This document shows, piece by piece, positions 1 through 9,779 of a stretch of DNA of 36,438 nucleotides; position 1 is the first letter of the stretch; every line of letters starts with the position of its first letter. The stretch spans positions 1-36,438 of the forward strand of contig JNEM01008709.1 of assembly GCA_000697335.1 (NCBI GenBank). Reading direction: 5' to 3'. Under the pieces are notes generated by a model, which was given only the letters and a program-made list of their open reading frames with translations, did not search any database and was not told the DNA's origin. This DNA comes from Conidiobolus incongruus B7586. Taxonomy: Eukaryota > Entomophthoromycota > Entomophthoromycetes > Entomophthorales > Conidiobolaceae. The position numbers were made by a program, and so were the translations under genes.

Positions 1-789
1 AAAGTTTATAGTTTAATTAATTAATAAAGATATAAAATAAATACCTTATAATTTAACTAATATTTAAAAAACATTAGAATAGTTATTATTAAACAAAATT
101 AATTAAAGTATAATTAAAAATTAAAGATTTTATAATAAATTTCATAATTAATATATTTTAAATTTCTTTATAACTTTTTATTAAAACATAAATTAAAATA
201 TTAAGTTAAGTTAACCTTTTTTAAATTCCTTTAAATAAATACTTTATTAATAAGCAAATGTTAAATATTATAATAAACTATAATAATATATGTTATTTTT
301 ATTTAATTAACAGAAATATTAATTAATAGTAAATGTTATATTATTTTTTAAATAAAACTATTATATTTAATGTTTTTAATATAATTTAAATCTTATTATT
401 TTACAAAATAATAATAAAATATATAAGGTTAAAGTTATAAAAGATTTTCTAACTAAAAATATCTGAAAAAACCACCAGACCTAGTATACTCTTTAGATTA
501 TAACCTATCTAATTATAATTATTTTTAGTAATTAAAAAACTAGCTTAAAAGAAAGAAAATCTCTATAGAAAAATTTAATTAGTTTATAAAATATCAAATA
601 TTAATCCTTAATAAAAAACTATTTTTTAAGTATTCAAAACTTTGCCAAAAGTGTGGCAAAAAGTGATTAAAAATAAAAGAGAGTATTAATTTTATATTAT
701 ATATTAATTTTTATAATTAATATATTAAAATGTTTATTCTTTTTCAATTGCAAAATATTCCAATTATTTAAATTACAAAGTAATATTAT
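1..789 (+). mobile_element. TIR-element family, copy A (right part; runs off the left edge)
   Basis: This AT-rich stretch aligns by eye with the right half of the insertion at 12734-13879. Shared landmarks are the blocks at about 40-130 (like 13290-13390), 600-640 (like 13698-13732) and 665-710 (like 13755-13800). It ends in a TAATATTA motif (781-788), as the other copy does. It keeps about 130 nt (roughly 140-270) that copy B lacks, and it has more G and C, so it looks less decayed. A small inverted repeat TTGCCA...TGGCAA sits at 642-659. No transposase reading frame is visible. The left end lies outside the window. Confidence 0.7.
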
Positions 790-822
790 AAAATATTTTC
801 ATAAATTAAGAAATTATGATAT

Positions 823-849
823 TAATAATAATAATAATAATAATAATAA
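823..849. repeat. (TAA)9 microsatellite
   Basis: Nine uninterrupted TAA units lie about 35 bp past the right end of repeat copy A. This is a simple-sequence repeat with no other content. Confidence 0.9.
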
Positions 850-3600
850 ATTATAAACTTTTGCATTATATATAATTATTTATAGTCATTTTGAACCTAT
901 CTAAATTATATTTTAATTTGTTCATATGGTATAATTTTCATAGAGTTAGCATTCTAATAAATGTCATGATAATTTAATTTTAAATTTTTAAGCATATTTA
1001 CAAACAATAATATCGATTGAATAGATTAGGATCAAAAATTAGAACATCATCTATATTGATATAATAACGTAATATATATTTCTGCAATTAGGTATCAAAA
1101 TTTCATTTTTATAAATTTCAAATTATAAAAATGATATATAATAATCATATACTTAAAGTTTATTATTAATCAATATTGTAATTAAATTGAATATTGAAGA
1201 ATCGATAAAAATTGCTGTTTAAAAATTATCAGATTTACATGACTGCTAGGTCGATAAAAACAAAAAATAATTATTCATTGCAAGTAGTTAGTTCATTAAT
1301 AAAGTACTTGTTTAAGTGGGTTCAGTCTATTGAATTTGGACATGGTTGACTATGACTCAAACTAATTATTAAATTATTTATATTTTGAAATTATTATAAA
1401 AAATTATTAATCTTTTTAATGATTATTAAATATCACATAGTGATATAATTAAATTGGCAAACATTATAATTCAAACATAATTTAATAATACCATTGAAAG
1501 GTCCTTATAAAATTTTTTATAAACTATCTGGTATTATATTCCCATATAATTTTTAATTTTAGTAATAAATTTTAAAACTGTCAGCGGTAATGAGAATTTG
1601 AGATGAAGCTAACTTTACAGTGTATATATACGAGTTATTAGGAATTAATATTTAATATTTAATATTTTCTCAAGTAACTAGCATAACTATCATAACAATT
1701 ATGGATACTTATCAAATTTAATACATATGCAAATTTATAGTGATTATCATTAGAATATACTTTTCAACAGAATATAAATTTAAGTGCCAAAATAATTTAA
1801 AAAATAAAATGATTATATCATTGATCGGCTTTGCTTGAAATATTAATTAATCGATAAAGAATAATCATTGATATTGTCAAATAGACACAGTAAAATCAAA
1901 TTTAATAAATGGTAAACTATTTAATGGTATTACATACTCAGAGGTTTTTATATTGAATAATTTTATAAAACTTTGAAGTGGTTGATTGAAGAAATAATTA
2001 ATACAGAAATTTATCTTGTGATTAAAGTACAAGGAATATATATTTAAGTATATAACTGGGGTCAATTCAAGTAAATATAATATTGCTTGAAGAATAGTTA
2101 ATATTTATTTGATTATAGATCACTATTTGAAAATAATCAATCTAAAATCTATTCCAAATATATTATTGAATCAACCCTAAAATCATTAAAATGACAAATT
2201 ACCTCAATATAAGGTTATAAATATTAAACTTTGATAATGAAATAGAGAATTTATGAACATGGTGATCATACTATTAAGAAAATAACATGTTAAAAAATGA
2301 AGATTTTCTGTACGAATATATATATATATATATGTATGTATAATATACTTTCTCAAAATTCCTTTGTCATAGGATAGTGATAAAAATTTTAAATTAAATT
2401 TTTAAAACTAATCAAATAATTTTTCCAAATCAATACATTAATTTTTAGTATATATAATTTTAAATACAAAAATTAATATCTTGCATCTTTTAAAGTCAAA
2501 ATAATAGAGATTTTTGTTCCAATATCAATTTCAATAAAGAAATTAAATAAAACAGTATTAATATTATTTAAAGTATAAAATTATGGAATGTATTTTAAGT
2601 TTGTTTAGTAATCGAAGATCAATATTATTGAATAAGGCAAACTCAATATTTGATATAATTATATCAAGTTCAATTCATAACTAGTAATACAAAATTTTGT
2701 ACAATAGAAATATATCAGTTGGTCAATTATTGATTATAAATTAATTGTTATGTATTCGATTAATCTTTTATTTTATTCTAGATGGGAATTGGAATATTGA
2801 TTTTATTCAAAACAATAATATATTATTAAAGAAACATATATTCTATAAAAAATTATATACTTAATCTAAATCTATAAAATAACTTTGGTTCCTGACATAA
2901 ATATTGTGATAAAGGATAATAAACGGCAACGATTTGTGTAAGCTATTCATATTTGATTAATATAATAATGTGAAACAAAATTCCCAGTTTGTTAATTTTT
3001 TTCGTTAAATTTAGAATTGTAATAATATTAACTAAAAATAAAAAAAGTGGTCAAATGTGACATATATATCAATATGCCAATAATTTAAGCTGGTGTTAAA
3101 ACGTTTTTTATCAAAAAAGCATAGAAGGTAAAGGAAACAATAAACTATTAACTCAAATTTCAAATCAAAATTATTCAATACAATATATTAATAATGGCCA
3201 TTAATTACAGTGTTTTCTCATAATTCAAAGTGACTCTTAAATAATAAATCCTCTAATTTAGAGCTTTTATAATGTCTTTTAAATAAAATTGATCATTTCC
3301 TTGGAATATAATAAATTAAAATATAACAAAATATAATAAGATAAAGTTATTTACTTAAATCATAATAGAATTAATCCTTAAGTTTAATGGTTTTGTATCC
3401 AATACTTTCATTTTCATTTTTTAAAAAACTTAAGTTCCTGATTGAAAACCATTAGACAAAAATCTTTTTGTTAAACGAGTTTAAAAAAATGTAATTGCTC
3501 GCGAGAAATTTAAATAGTTGGGCGAAGCAAATCAACAAAGCTGGTAATACTTGGTACTCAACAAATTTCCAATATTATTGGTTTGTATTCATATAGTTTG
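850..3600. other. AT-rich intergenic region without a supported gene
   Basis: No open frame here has recognisable protein features. The longest, 1877-2065 on the minus strand, encodes a Phe/Ile/Asn-rich peptide as expected by chance from AT-rich DNA. An (AT)n run sits at 2316-2333. I see no RNA gene. Confidence 0.6.
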
Positions 3601-3661
3601 TATTAATAATTTCACAAGAATGAGACTTATGTATGACCAATTCTTTATATTTTAATTAATA

Positions 3662-3667
3662 TATAAA
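3662..3667 (+). promoter_or_regulatory. TATA-box-like motif upstream of phosphatase gene 1
   Basis: A TATAAA hexamer lies 77 bp before the ATG at 3744, a plausible core-promoter distance. The surrounding DNA is so AT-rich that the motif alone is weak evidence. Confidence 0.3.
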
Positions 3668-3743
3668 GATGCTGAAGTGGGGAACTTACTAATCTAAGCA
3701 ATTTTTTGCTAAATCTAAATAAATAAATCAAGTAAATTTATAT

Positions 3744-5777
3744 ATGAAGGTTCCTACCGCTGCTGGTCTTGCTACCCTCTTATTTGCCTTCGGTACTGAT
3801 GCCATTCAATTGATTAAACATTCCACCTGTCCTGGTGCTCCTTGTGTTCTTCCACCTGCTGGTGCTGAATTTTTGGTCGGTGCTCATTTTGATACTCGTG
3901 TCGAAATTCATGATGAAATTAACCTTAAAGCCAACGGTAACTTTTCCGTTACTGTTAGCAAATATGAAGGTGACAAACCTGGATATCCTATTTCTTTTGA
4001 AAAATTTTTCAAAGTTAAGAAATCCCCTGAACTTGAAAGATGGAATTTTACCTATGCTAAAGATGCTGAAAAATATTACAAGGCTTTAGACGGTGATAAA
4101 TCTGCCGAAACTAAAGTTAATTCTGCCTCTAAGATTTGGAGAAAGATCTCTTTCGAAGAGCCTGGTAAATATCAGATTACTTTGAAGTACAACAATGATA
4201 AAGTTCACACTCTTGATTGGATTGTCCGCCCCGTTGCTTGTAAGCCTGTTGCTAAGAACGCTATCTTCTTTATTGGTGATGGTATGACTGCTAATATGAT
4301 TACTGCTGCTCGTACCTTATCTCGTAAGCAAACCAATGGTAAATACTTTAACAAATTCCACCTTGATAACCTCGATTATATTGGTCAAATCCTTACTCAC
4401 TCTGTTGATTCCATCATGACTGATTCTGCTAACTCTGCTAGTGCCTACAACTCTGGTCACAAATCCACTGCTGGTGCCCTCGGTGTTTACCCAGATACCT
4501 CAGCCGATCACTTTGACGATCCCAAGGTCGAGCTTTTAGCTGAATTGGCCAGACGTAGAACTGCCAGAAATGGCGGCCCAATGGGTGTCGGTATTGCTAC
4601 TACTGCTGAAGTTCAAGATGCTACTCCTGCTGCTGTTTTCTCTCATACTAGACAACGCACTACTAAGCAAGAAATTACCGATCAATTCATCCATGGTGCC
4701 AAGAACTTTACCGATCCTGTTGCTGCCGATGTTTACCTTGGTGGTGGTGGTGCTTATTTCCATGCTCAACCCGGTACTGGTAAATCCTTGGGTAAAAAGA
4801 ACTATTATGACATCTACGCTAAGGAAAAGGGCTACCATATCGTTTATGACAAACATGGATTAGCTAAGGCCCCCACTGACAAGCCTCTTTTGGGTATTTT
4901 CCACCAAGGAAACATGAATGTTTGGTTAGATCGTAATGTCTATTCTGACCGTCTCCTCAAGAAGAAGGATCATCCATCTGGCAATAATGGAACAGCCACT
5001 GCTCAACCTGGATTGGTTGGCATGACTATAAAAACTCTAGAAATCTTAAAGAAGCGCTCCAAGAACGGTTTCTTTGCTATGATTGAGGCTGCTAGTGTAG
5101 ATAAGCAAATGCATGTTTATGATTACCATCGTTCTCTTGCCGAAATTATTGAACTTGATAATGCCATTCATGCTGCTGTTGAATGGACCAAGAAGAACGA
5201 TCCTAACACTTTGATTGTTGTCACTGCTGATCATGGTCATGGTTTCGATGTCTATGGTACTGTTGATACTGAATTATTCAATAAGGCTCCTAAGGACGAT
5301 CGTTACGAATCTAAGCGTCAAGCTATAGGTGCTTACGAAATGGCCGGTTTCCCAGATTATGAAGACAAGGATGGTGATGGATTCCCCGAAAAATGGGATG
5401 TCCGCACTGTTTTCGCTGCTGGTACCAACAACAACCCTGATCTTAACGAAAACTACCAAGTCAATGCCACTGGTCGCGTTGCTACTGATATCGATCCTCA
5501 CAGCCCCCATAAATATCACACTTTTATTCCTGCTGCCAATGAAGGTGGTAATGGTCTCCCTATGCAAGGTAATTTGCCCCTCGGTGAAGGTCAAGGTGTT
5601 CACTCTATGACCCAAGTCCCCGTCTTTGCCTATGGTCCTGGTGCCCATCTCTTCGGTCGTGTTATGGATAACACCGAAGTTTTCTTTAACTTTGCCGCCG
5701 CTCTCGGTCTAGGAGGTAGTGAAGATGATTGTGACTGTGTTAACGTTCCTGCTGATAGAGTTCCCAAATGGTTATAG
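3744..5777 (+). CDS. Secreted alkaline phosphatase, PhoA-like (paralog 1)
   Basis: This uninterrupted 677-residue protein has a signal peptide (about residues 1-20), an N-terminal beta-rich accessory region (about 21-165), then an alkaline phosphatase domain that hydrolyses phosphomonoesters with two zinc ions and one magnesium. Every ligand expected from E. coli PhoA is visible: Asp179 in the IGDGM motif, nucleophile Ser228 in TDSANSAS, Asp292 and Thr294 in QDATPAA, Glu448, Asp453 and His457 in VDKQMH, Asp496-His497 in TADHGHG, and His620 before MTQVPVFAYGPG. The Asp-Lys-Gln motif resembles bacterial PhoA rather than the Asp-His-Gly-His of animal enzymes. Residues 541-546 (DKDGDG) form an EF-hand-like loop that could bind calcium (inference). 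The protein is about 200 residues longer than E. coli PhoA. It faces paralog 2 tail to tail and shares identical DNA tracts with it. A secreted phosphate-scavenging role is inferred from the family. Confidence 0.95.
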   Translation: MKVPTAAGLATLLFAFGTDAIQLIKHSTCPGAPCVLPPAGAEFLVGAHFDTRVEIHDEINLKANGNFSVTVSKYEGDKPGYPISFEKFFKVKKSPELERWNFTYAKDAEKYYKALDGDKSAETKVNSASKIWRKISFEEPGKYQITLKYNNDKVHTLDWIVRPVACKPVAKNAIFFIGDGMTANMITAARTLSRKQTNGKYFNKFHLDNLDYIGQILTHSVDSIMTDSANSASAYNSGHKSTAGALGVYPDTSADHFDDPKVELLAELARRRTARNGGPMGVGIATTAEVQDATPAAVFSHTRQRTTKQEITDQFIHGAKNFTDPVAADVYLGGGGAYFHAQPGTGKSLGKKNYYDIYAKEKGYHIVYDKHGLAKAPTDKPLLGIFHQGNMNVWLDRNVYSDRLLKKKDHPSGNNGTATAQPGLVGMTIKTLEILKKRSKNGFFAMIEAASVDKQMHVYDYHRSLAEIIELDNAIHAAVEWTKKNDPNTLIVVTADHGHGFDVYGTVDTELFNKAPKDDRYESKRQAIGAYEMAGFPDYEDKDGDGFPEKWDVRTVFAAGTNNNPDLNENYQVNATGRVATDIDPHSPHKYHTFIPAANEGGNGLPMQGNLPLGEGQGVHSMTQVPVFAYGPGAHLFGRVMDNTEVFFNFAAALGLGGSEDDCDCVNVPADRVPKWL

Positions 5778-5822
5778 GTGATTGATCAGAATAACAACAA
5801 CAATTTTTATTATAGGTGGCAT

Positions 5823-5838
5823 TATATATATATATATA
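5823..5838. repeat. (TA)8 simple repeat in the 3' flank
   Basis: A short TA run lies about 45 bp after the phosphatase stop codon, within the likely 3' UTR or terminator region. Confidence 0.7.
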
Positions 5839-6073
5839 TTCTCACAATAAAATTTATAAATAATATTTTAATATATTTATTTGGTAGAATGTTTATTTAT
5901 ATTTTACCAAAAGTCTATCAAATCACAATTGATTTAAATAATAATTATATTTAATTTTTGAAAAAATTATATATTCAATTCATGTAATTCATAAACTCTG
6001 AGAAATTAAAATAAAACTATATACTAAACATATTGAATGCAAATAATATGTCATTGGAATTAAAAAAAATATA

Positions 6074-6156
6074 TGACAACTGTGGGGTTCGAACCCACGC
6101 CTGTTTCCAGATCAGGGCCTAAACCTCACGCCTTAGACCTCTCGGCCAAGTTGCCA
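6074..6156 (-). tRNA. tRNA-Leu (anticodon UAG)
   Basis: Read on the minus strand this is an 83-nt class II tRNA. It has a 7-bp acceptor stem (TGGCAAC with GTTGTCA, one G-T wobble), a D arm typical of Leu (GGCCGAGAGGTCTAAGGC), an anticodon loop TTTAGGC with anticodon TAG, a long variable arm (CTG-GAAA-CAG), and a perfect T arm (GTGGG TTCGAAC CCCAC). A run of T follows the 3' end, as expected for a Pol III terminator. There is no intron. The anticodon stem has a G-G mismatch at its second pair. The gene lies in the spacer between the two convergent phosphatase genes. Confidence 0.93.
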
Positions 6157-6159
6157 TAC

Positions 6160-7265
6160 TTTTCAATTCTTTTTTGTTCATGATTTTCCCAGTATTTATT
6201 CAGCAATATTAAAATATATTCTACCCATATCTTTCAACCATTTCATTTCATTTTAATTTTTCAAATTTCATCGTTAATATTTTGGTGATATTTATATTTA
6301 TTTATTTCCCTTTTGTTCAAATTGTTGATTTTAATTTTAATAAATATTTTTTTTATAATGCTAATACTTCACATATGTTTTATAGTATCCATCATCATAT
6401 ATTTATTTTTAGATATTTTATTCAACCCATTATATTATATCACCATTTATTTAATAGATAACTAAATATATTTCGATTTTCCATTTTGAAATTAACTAAT
6501 TATCAAAATTTGCATACTTAATATTGGACATAGTTTTTTGAATATATATTAAAATTTCTTTCATATTGATTACATTTCAAAAATCCAAATATTCAAATAC
6601 CTTCATATAATAATAAAGTTATCAAATGTATATATTATTAAAGTGATATATTCATAATAGGAATTTATTTATATTATTTTTATATTTGATTGGTATTGAA
6701 TAAAATCACATTATTTGATTAAATGTTATTTAAATTTATGTAATATTATTTTTTTTGAAAAATAGAAATGGTAAATATTGTTTATCAACAAATTATTAGT
6801 CTTTAATATTTATTTAAATTAACAAATATTAAATTATTGATTTTAAATTATTTTAATTGAGAATAAAAATATTAAATATTCAAACTTGATAATTAATATA
6901 AATTATATATATTTTTTTAAAAAACTAAAATGGCCATATCAGTAAGGATAGATAAATTGTAATTATGATAAAATTGACTTAATAATAATTACATGTATAT
7001 TCCTGTCAATTTGCTCTTCGTTTGATAGTTTTTTATGATATTGATTAAAATAATATGTAATATGATATGAAAACTATGATACCATGAGGGAGGTTTATTG
7101 AGGTATATAAATATCAGATGAATTGGAAATTATTACAATTTAAATAATCAAGATTCTCCAGTGTAAAAATATTATTTATTTACTATTAATTATAAATATG
7201 TTGAAAGTTCAGCATTGATAAAAATATGATAATAAATAAGGTCAACTAAATTAAAAATATAATTT
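6160..7265. other. AT-rich spacer between the convergent phosphatase genes
   Basis: No open frame or repeat is recognisable in these 1.1 kb beyond homopolymer and AT tracts. It holds the 3' flanks of the tRNA-Leu promoter side and of phosphatase gene 2. Confidence 0.6.
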
Positions 7266-7269
7266 TTGC

Positions 7270-9303
7270 TTATAATTTCCATTTTGGAACTCTATCAGGA
7301 GTAACTTCAATACATTCGCAATCATCATTTCCTCCCAAACCAAGAGCATGGGCAAAGTTAAAGAAAACTTCGGTGTTATCCATAACACGACCGAAGAGAT
7401 GGGCACCAGGACCATAGGCAAAAACGGGGACTTGAGTCATGGAGTGGACACCTTGATCTTCACTGATGGGTACGTTACCTTGTTTGGGAAGGCCATTGGC
7501 ATGTTCACCAGGAGCAGGGATCCAAGTAGTGTACTTATGTTTGCTATGAGGGTCAACTACGGTAGCTTCACGGGCAGTTGCATTAGCTTGATAATTTTCA
7601 AAAATGTCAGGATTGTTGTTGGTACCAGCAGCAAAGACAGTTCTGACATCCCATTTATCGGGGAATCCATCACCATCTTTATCTTCATAATCAGGGAATC
7701 CAGCGTGCTCGGTGATACCAATAGCTTGACGTTTAGATTCATAGCGATTATCTTTAGGAGCTTTGTTGAATAATTCAGTATCAACAGTACCATAGACATC
7801 GAAACCATGACCATGATCAGCAGTGACAACAATCAAAGTGTTAGGATCGTTCTTCTTGGTCCATTCAACAGCAGCATGAATGGCATTGTCAAATTCGATC
7901 AGTTCAGCAAGTGAACGATGATAATCGAAAACGTGCATTTGTTTATCAATATGTGCACCTTCGATCATAGCAAAGAAACCGTTCTTGGAGCGCTTCTTTA
8001 AGATTTCTAGAGTTTTTATAGTCATTTCAACCAATCCAGGTTGAGCAGTGGCTGTTCCATTATTGCCAGATGGATGATCCTTCTTCTTGAGGAGACGGTC
8101 AGAATAGACATTACGATCTAACCAAACATTCATGTTTCCTTGGTGGAAAATACCCAAAAGAGGCTTGTCAGTGGGGGCCTTAGCTAATCCATGTTTGTCA
8201 TAAACGATATGGTAGCCCTTTTCCTTAGCGTAGATGTCATAATAGTTCTTTTTACCCAAGGATTTACCAGTACCGGGTTGAGCATGGAAATAAGCACCAC
8301 CACCACCAAGGAAGACATCAGCAACAACGGGTTTAGTGAAATTTTTAGTGCCATTAATTAATTGATCTACGATTTCCTTTTTGTTACTACGTTGTCTAGT
8401 ATGAGAGAAAACAGCAGCAGGAGTAGCATCTTGAACTTCAGCAGTAGTAGTAATACCGACACCCAATGGACCTCCATTTTTGGCTGATCTTCTTCTCGCC
8501 AATTCAGCTAAAAGTTCAACTTTGGGATCGTCAAAAGTGTCAGCGGAAGTATCTGGGTAGACACCAAGAGCACCAGCAGTGGATTTGTGACCAGAATTGT
8601 AGGCACTAGCAGAGTTAGCAGAATCAGTCATAATAGAGTCAACAGAGTGGGTAAGAATATGTCCAAAGTAATCCAAGTTATCTAGGTGAAGCTTGTTGAA
8701 GTATTTACCATTGGTTTGTTTGCGAGATAAGGTACGAGCAGCAGTAATCATACTAGTGGTCATACCATCACCAATAAAGAAAATGGCATTCTTAGCAACA
8801 GGCTTACAAGCGGGAGCACGAACGATCCAATCAACTGTGTGAACTTGATCGTTATTGTACTTTAAAGTGATTTGGTATTTACCGGGCTTATCAAAAGAAA
8901 TATTTCTCCAGATCTTGGAAGCAGAGTTAACCTTAATTTTGGCAGAGCTATCGCCATCTAAAGCCTTGTAATGTTTTTCAGCATCTTTAGCATAGGTAAA
9001 ATTCCATCTTTCGAGCTCAGGAGATTTCTTAACTTTAAAGAATTTTTCAAAAGATTCAGGATATCCAAGCTTATCATTTTCGTATTTCGAGATAGTTACA
9101 GAGAAGTTACCATTGGCATTAAGCTTGACTTCGTCATGGATTTCAACACGAGTGTCAAAGCGAGCTCCGACTAAAAATTCAGCACCAGCAGGTGGAAGAA
9201 CACAGGGGGCTCCAGGACAGGTGGAGTGTTTGATCAATTGAATGGCTTCAGCGCCAAAAGCGAATAATAAAGTAGCAAGGCCAGCAACAGTGGGAACCTG
9301 CAT
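7270..9303 (-). CDS. Secreted alkaline phosphatase, PhoA-like (paralog 2)
   Basis: The second intact copy is also 677 residues and uninterrupted, with the same order of signal peptide, N-terminal accessory region and PhoA-type catalytic domain. The IGDGM, TDSANSAS, QDATPAA, IDKQMH, TADHGHG and VHSMTQVP motifs are all kept. Around the metal site it reads IEGAHIDKQMH, closer to E. coli (EGASIDKQDH) than paralog 1, which has IEAASVDKQMH. It keeps the DKDGDG loop. Differences from paralog 1 concentrate in the N-terminal region (such as residues 60-90), around residues 300-330 and in the last 150 residues. A central block is identical in DNA, including silent sites. Two Pho4-like E-box motifs lie upstream. 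The start at 9303 matches the paralog's signal peptide. Confidence 0.95.
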   Translation of the reverse strand: MQVPTVAGLATLLFAFGAEAIQLIKHSTCPGAPCVLPPAGAEFLVGARFDTRVEIHDEVKLNANGNFSVTISKYENDKLGYPESFEKFFKVKKSPELERWNFTYAKDAEKHYKALDGDSSAKIKVNSASKIWRNISFDKPGKYQITLKYNNDQVHTVDWIVRAPACKPVAKNAIFFIGDGMTTSMITAARTLSRKQTNGKYFNKLHLDNLDYFGHILTHSVDSIMTDSANSASAYNSGHKSTAGALGVYPDTSADTFDDPKVELLAELARRRSAKNGGPLGVGITTTAEVQDATPAAVFSHTRQRSNKKEIVDQLINGTKNFTKPVVADVFLGGGGAYFHAQPGTGKSLGKKNYYDIYAKEKGYHIVYDKHGLAKAPTDKPLLGIFHQGNMNVWLDRNVYSDRLLKKKDHPSGNNGTATAQPGLVEMTIKTLEILKKRSKNGFFAMIEGAHIDKQMHVFDYHRSLAELIEFDNAIHAAVEWTKKNDPNTLIVVTADHGHGFDVYGTVDTELFNKAPKDNRYESKRQAIGITEHAGFPDYEDKDGDGFPDKWDVRTVFAAGTNNNPDIFENYQANATAREATVVDPHSKHKYTTWIPAPGEHANGLPKQGNVPISEDQGVHSMTQVPVFAYGPGAHLFGRVMDNTEVFFNFAHALGLGGNDDCECIEVTPDRVPKWKL

Positions 9304-9438
9304 GATTGAATATTATAGATTGAATAAATAAAAGCAATATATGCTTAAATTCAAATTGAAATTCAATCATCATTTTATACTATTGTCATTTCAACAAGCA
9401 GAATTTCACAATCACAACTTATCAAAAGCTTCGATCAA

Positions 9439-9444
9439 AACGTG
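9439..9444 (-). promoter_or_regulatory. CACGTT, Pho4-like low-affinity E-box
   Basis: The minus strand reads CACGTT about 136 bp upstream of the ATG of phosphatase gene 2. In yeast, Pho4 binds CACGTG and CACGTT in phosphate-starvation promoters. A regulatory role here is inference only. Confidence 0.25.
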
Positions 9445-9770
9445 GAATTCCTAAATTTACTAATTGGTTTAAAATATTATTGATATCATTTTTTGCTGAA
9501 GCTGTTAAACTCATAGTTATTTGTTTTTTTGGATAGGAAAATTTTCTACATTTATTAAACTTCTTTATAACCTGAATTTAATCAAGTAGTTTTCAATTCA
9601 TCAAATTTCATTGTCAAATTTTGTTGATCAATTGACATAATAAATTAAATACATTTGTCAAATGTAAAGTCAAATTAGTCAATGTTATATTCATATTATT
9701 TTCATAATATACTCTATTGGATACTATAAAACAACTCAAACTTATTATTCTTTTTGCTTAGATTATTTTA

Positions 9771-9776
9771 CACGTG
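9771..9776 (-). promoter_or_regulatory. CACGTG, Pho4-like E-box
   Basis: A palindromic CACGTG core lies about 468 bp upstream of phosphatase gene 2, in DNA where a hexamer with four G/C bases is uncommon. It could be a phosphate-response (Pho4-type bHLH) site, but other bHLH factors use the same core. Confidence 0.3.
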
Positions 9777-9779
9777 TTA

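Noticed and set aside
1877-2065. 62-codon minus-strand frame
   Set aside because: Composition is Phe/Ile/Asn/Tyr, as expected of random AT-rich DNA, with no splice partners and no motif.
4536-5648. Open frames on both strands overlapping phosphatase gene 1
   Set aside because: They lie wholly inside the intact 677-codon gene and reflect its codon bias. The same shadows appear within paralog 2.
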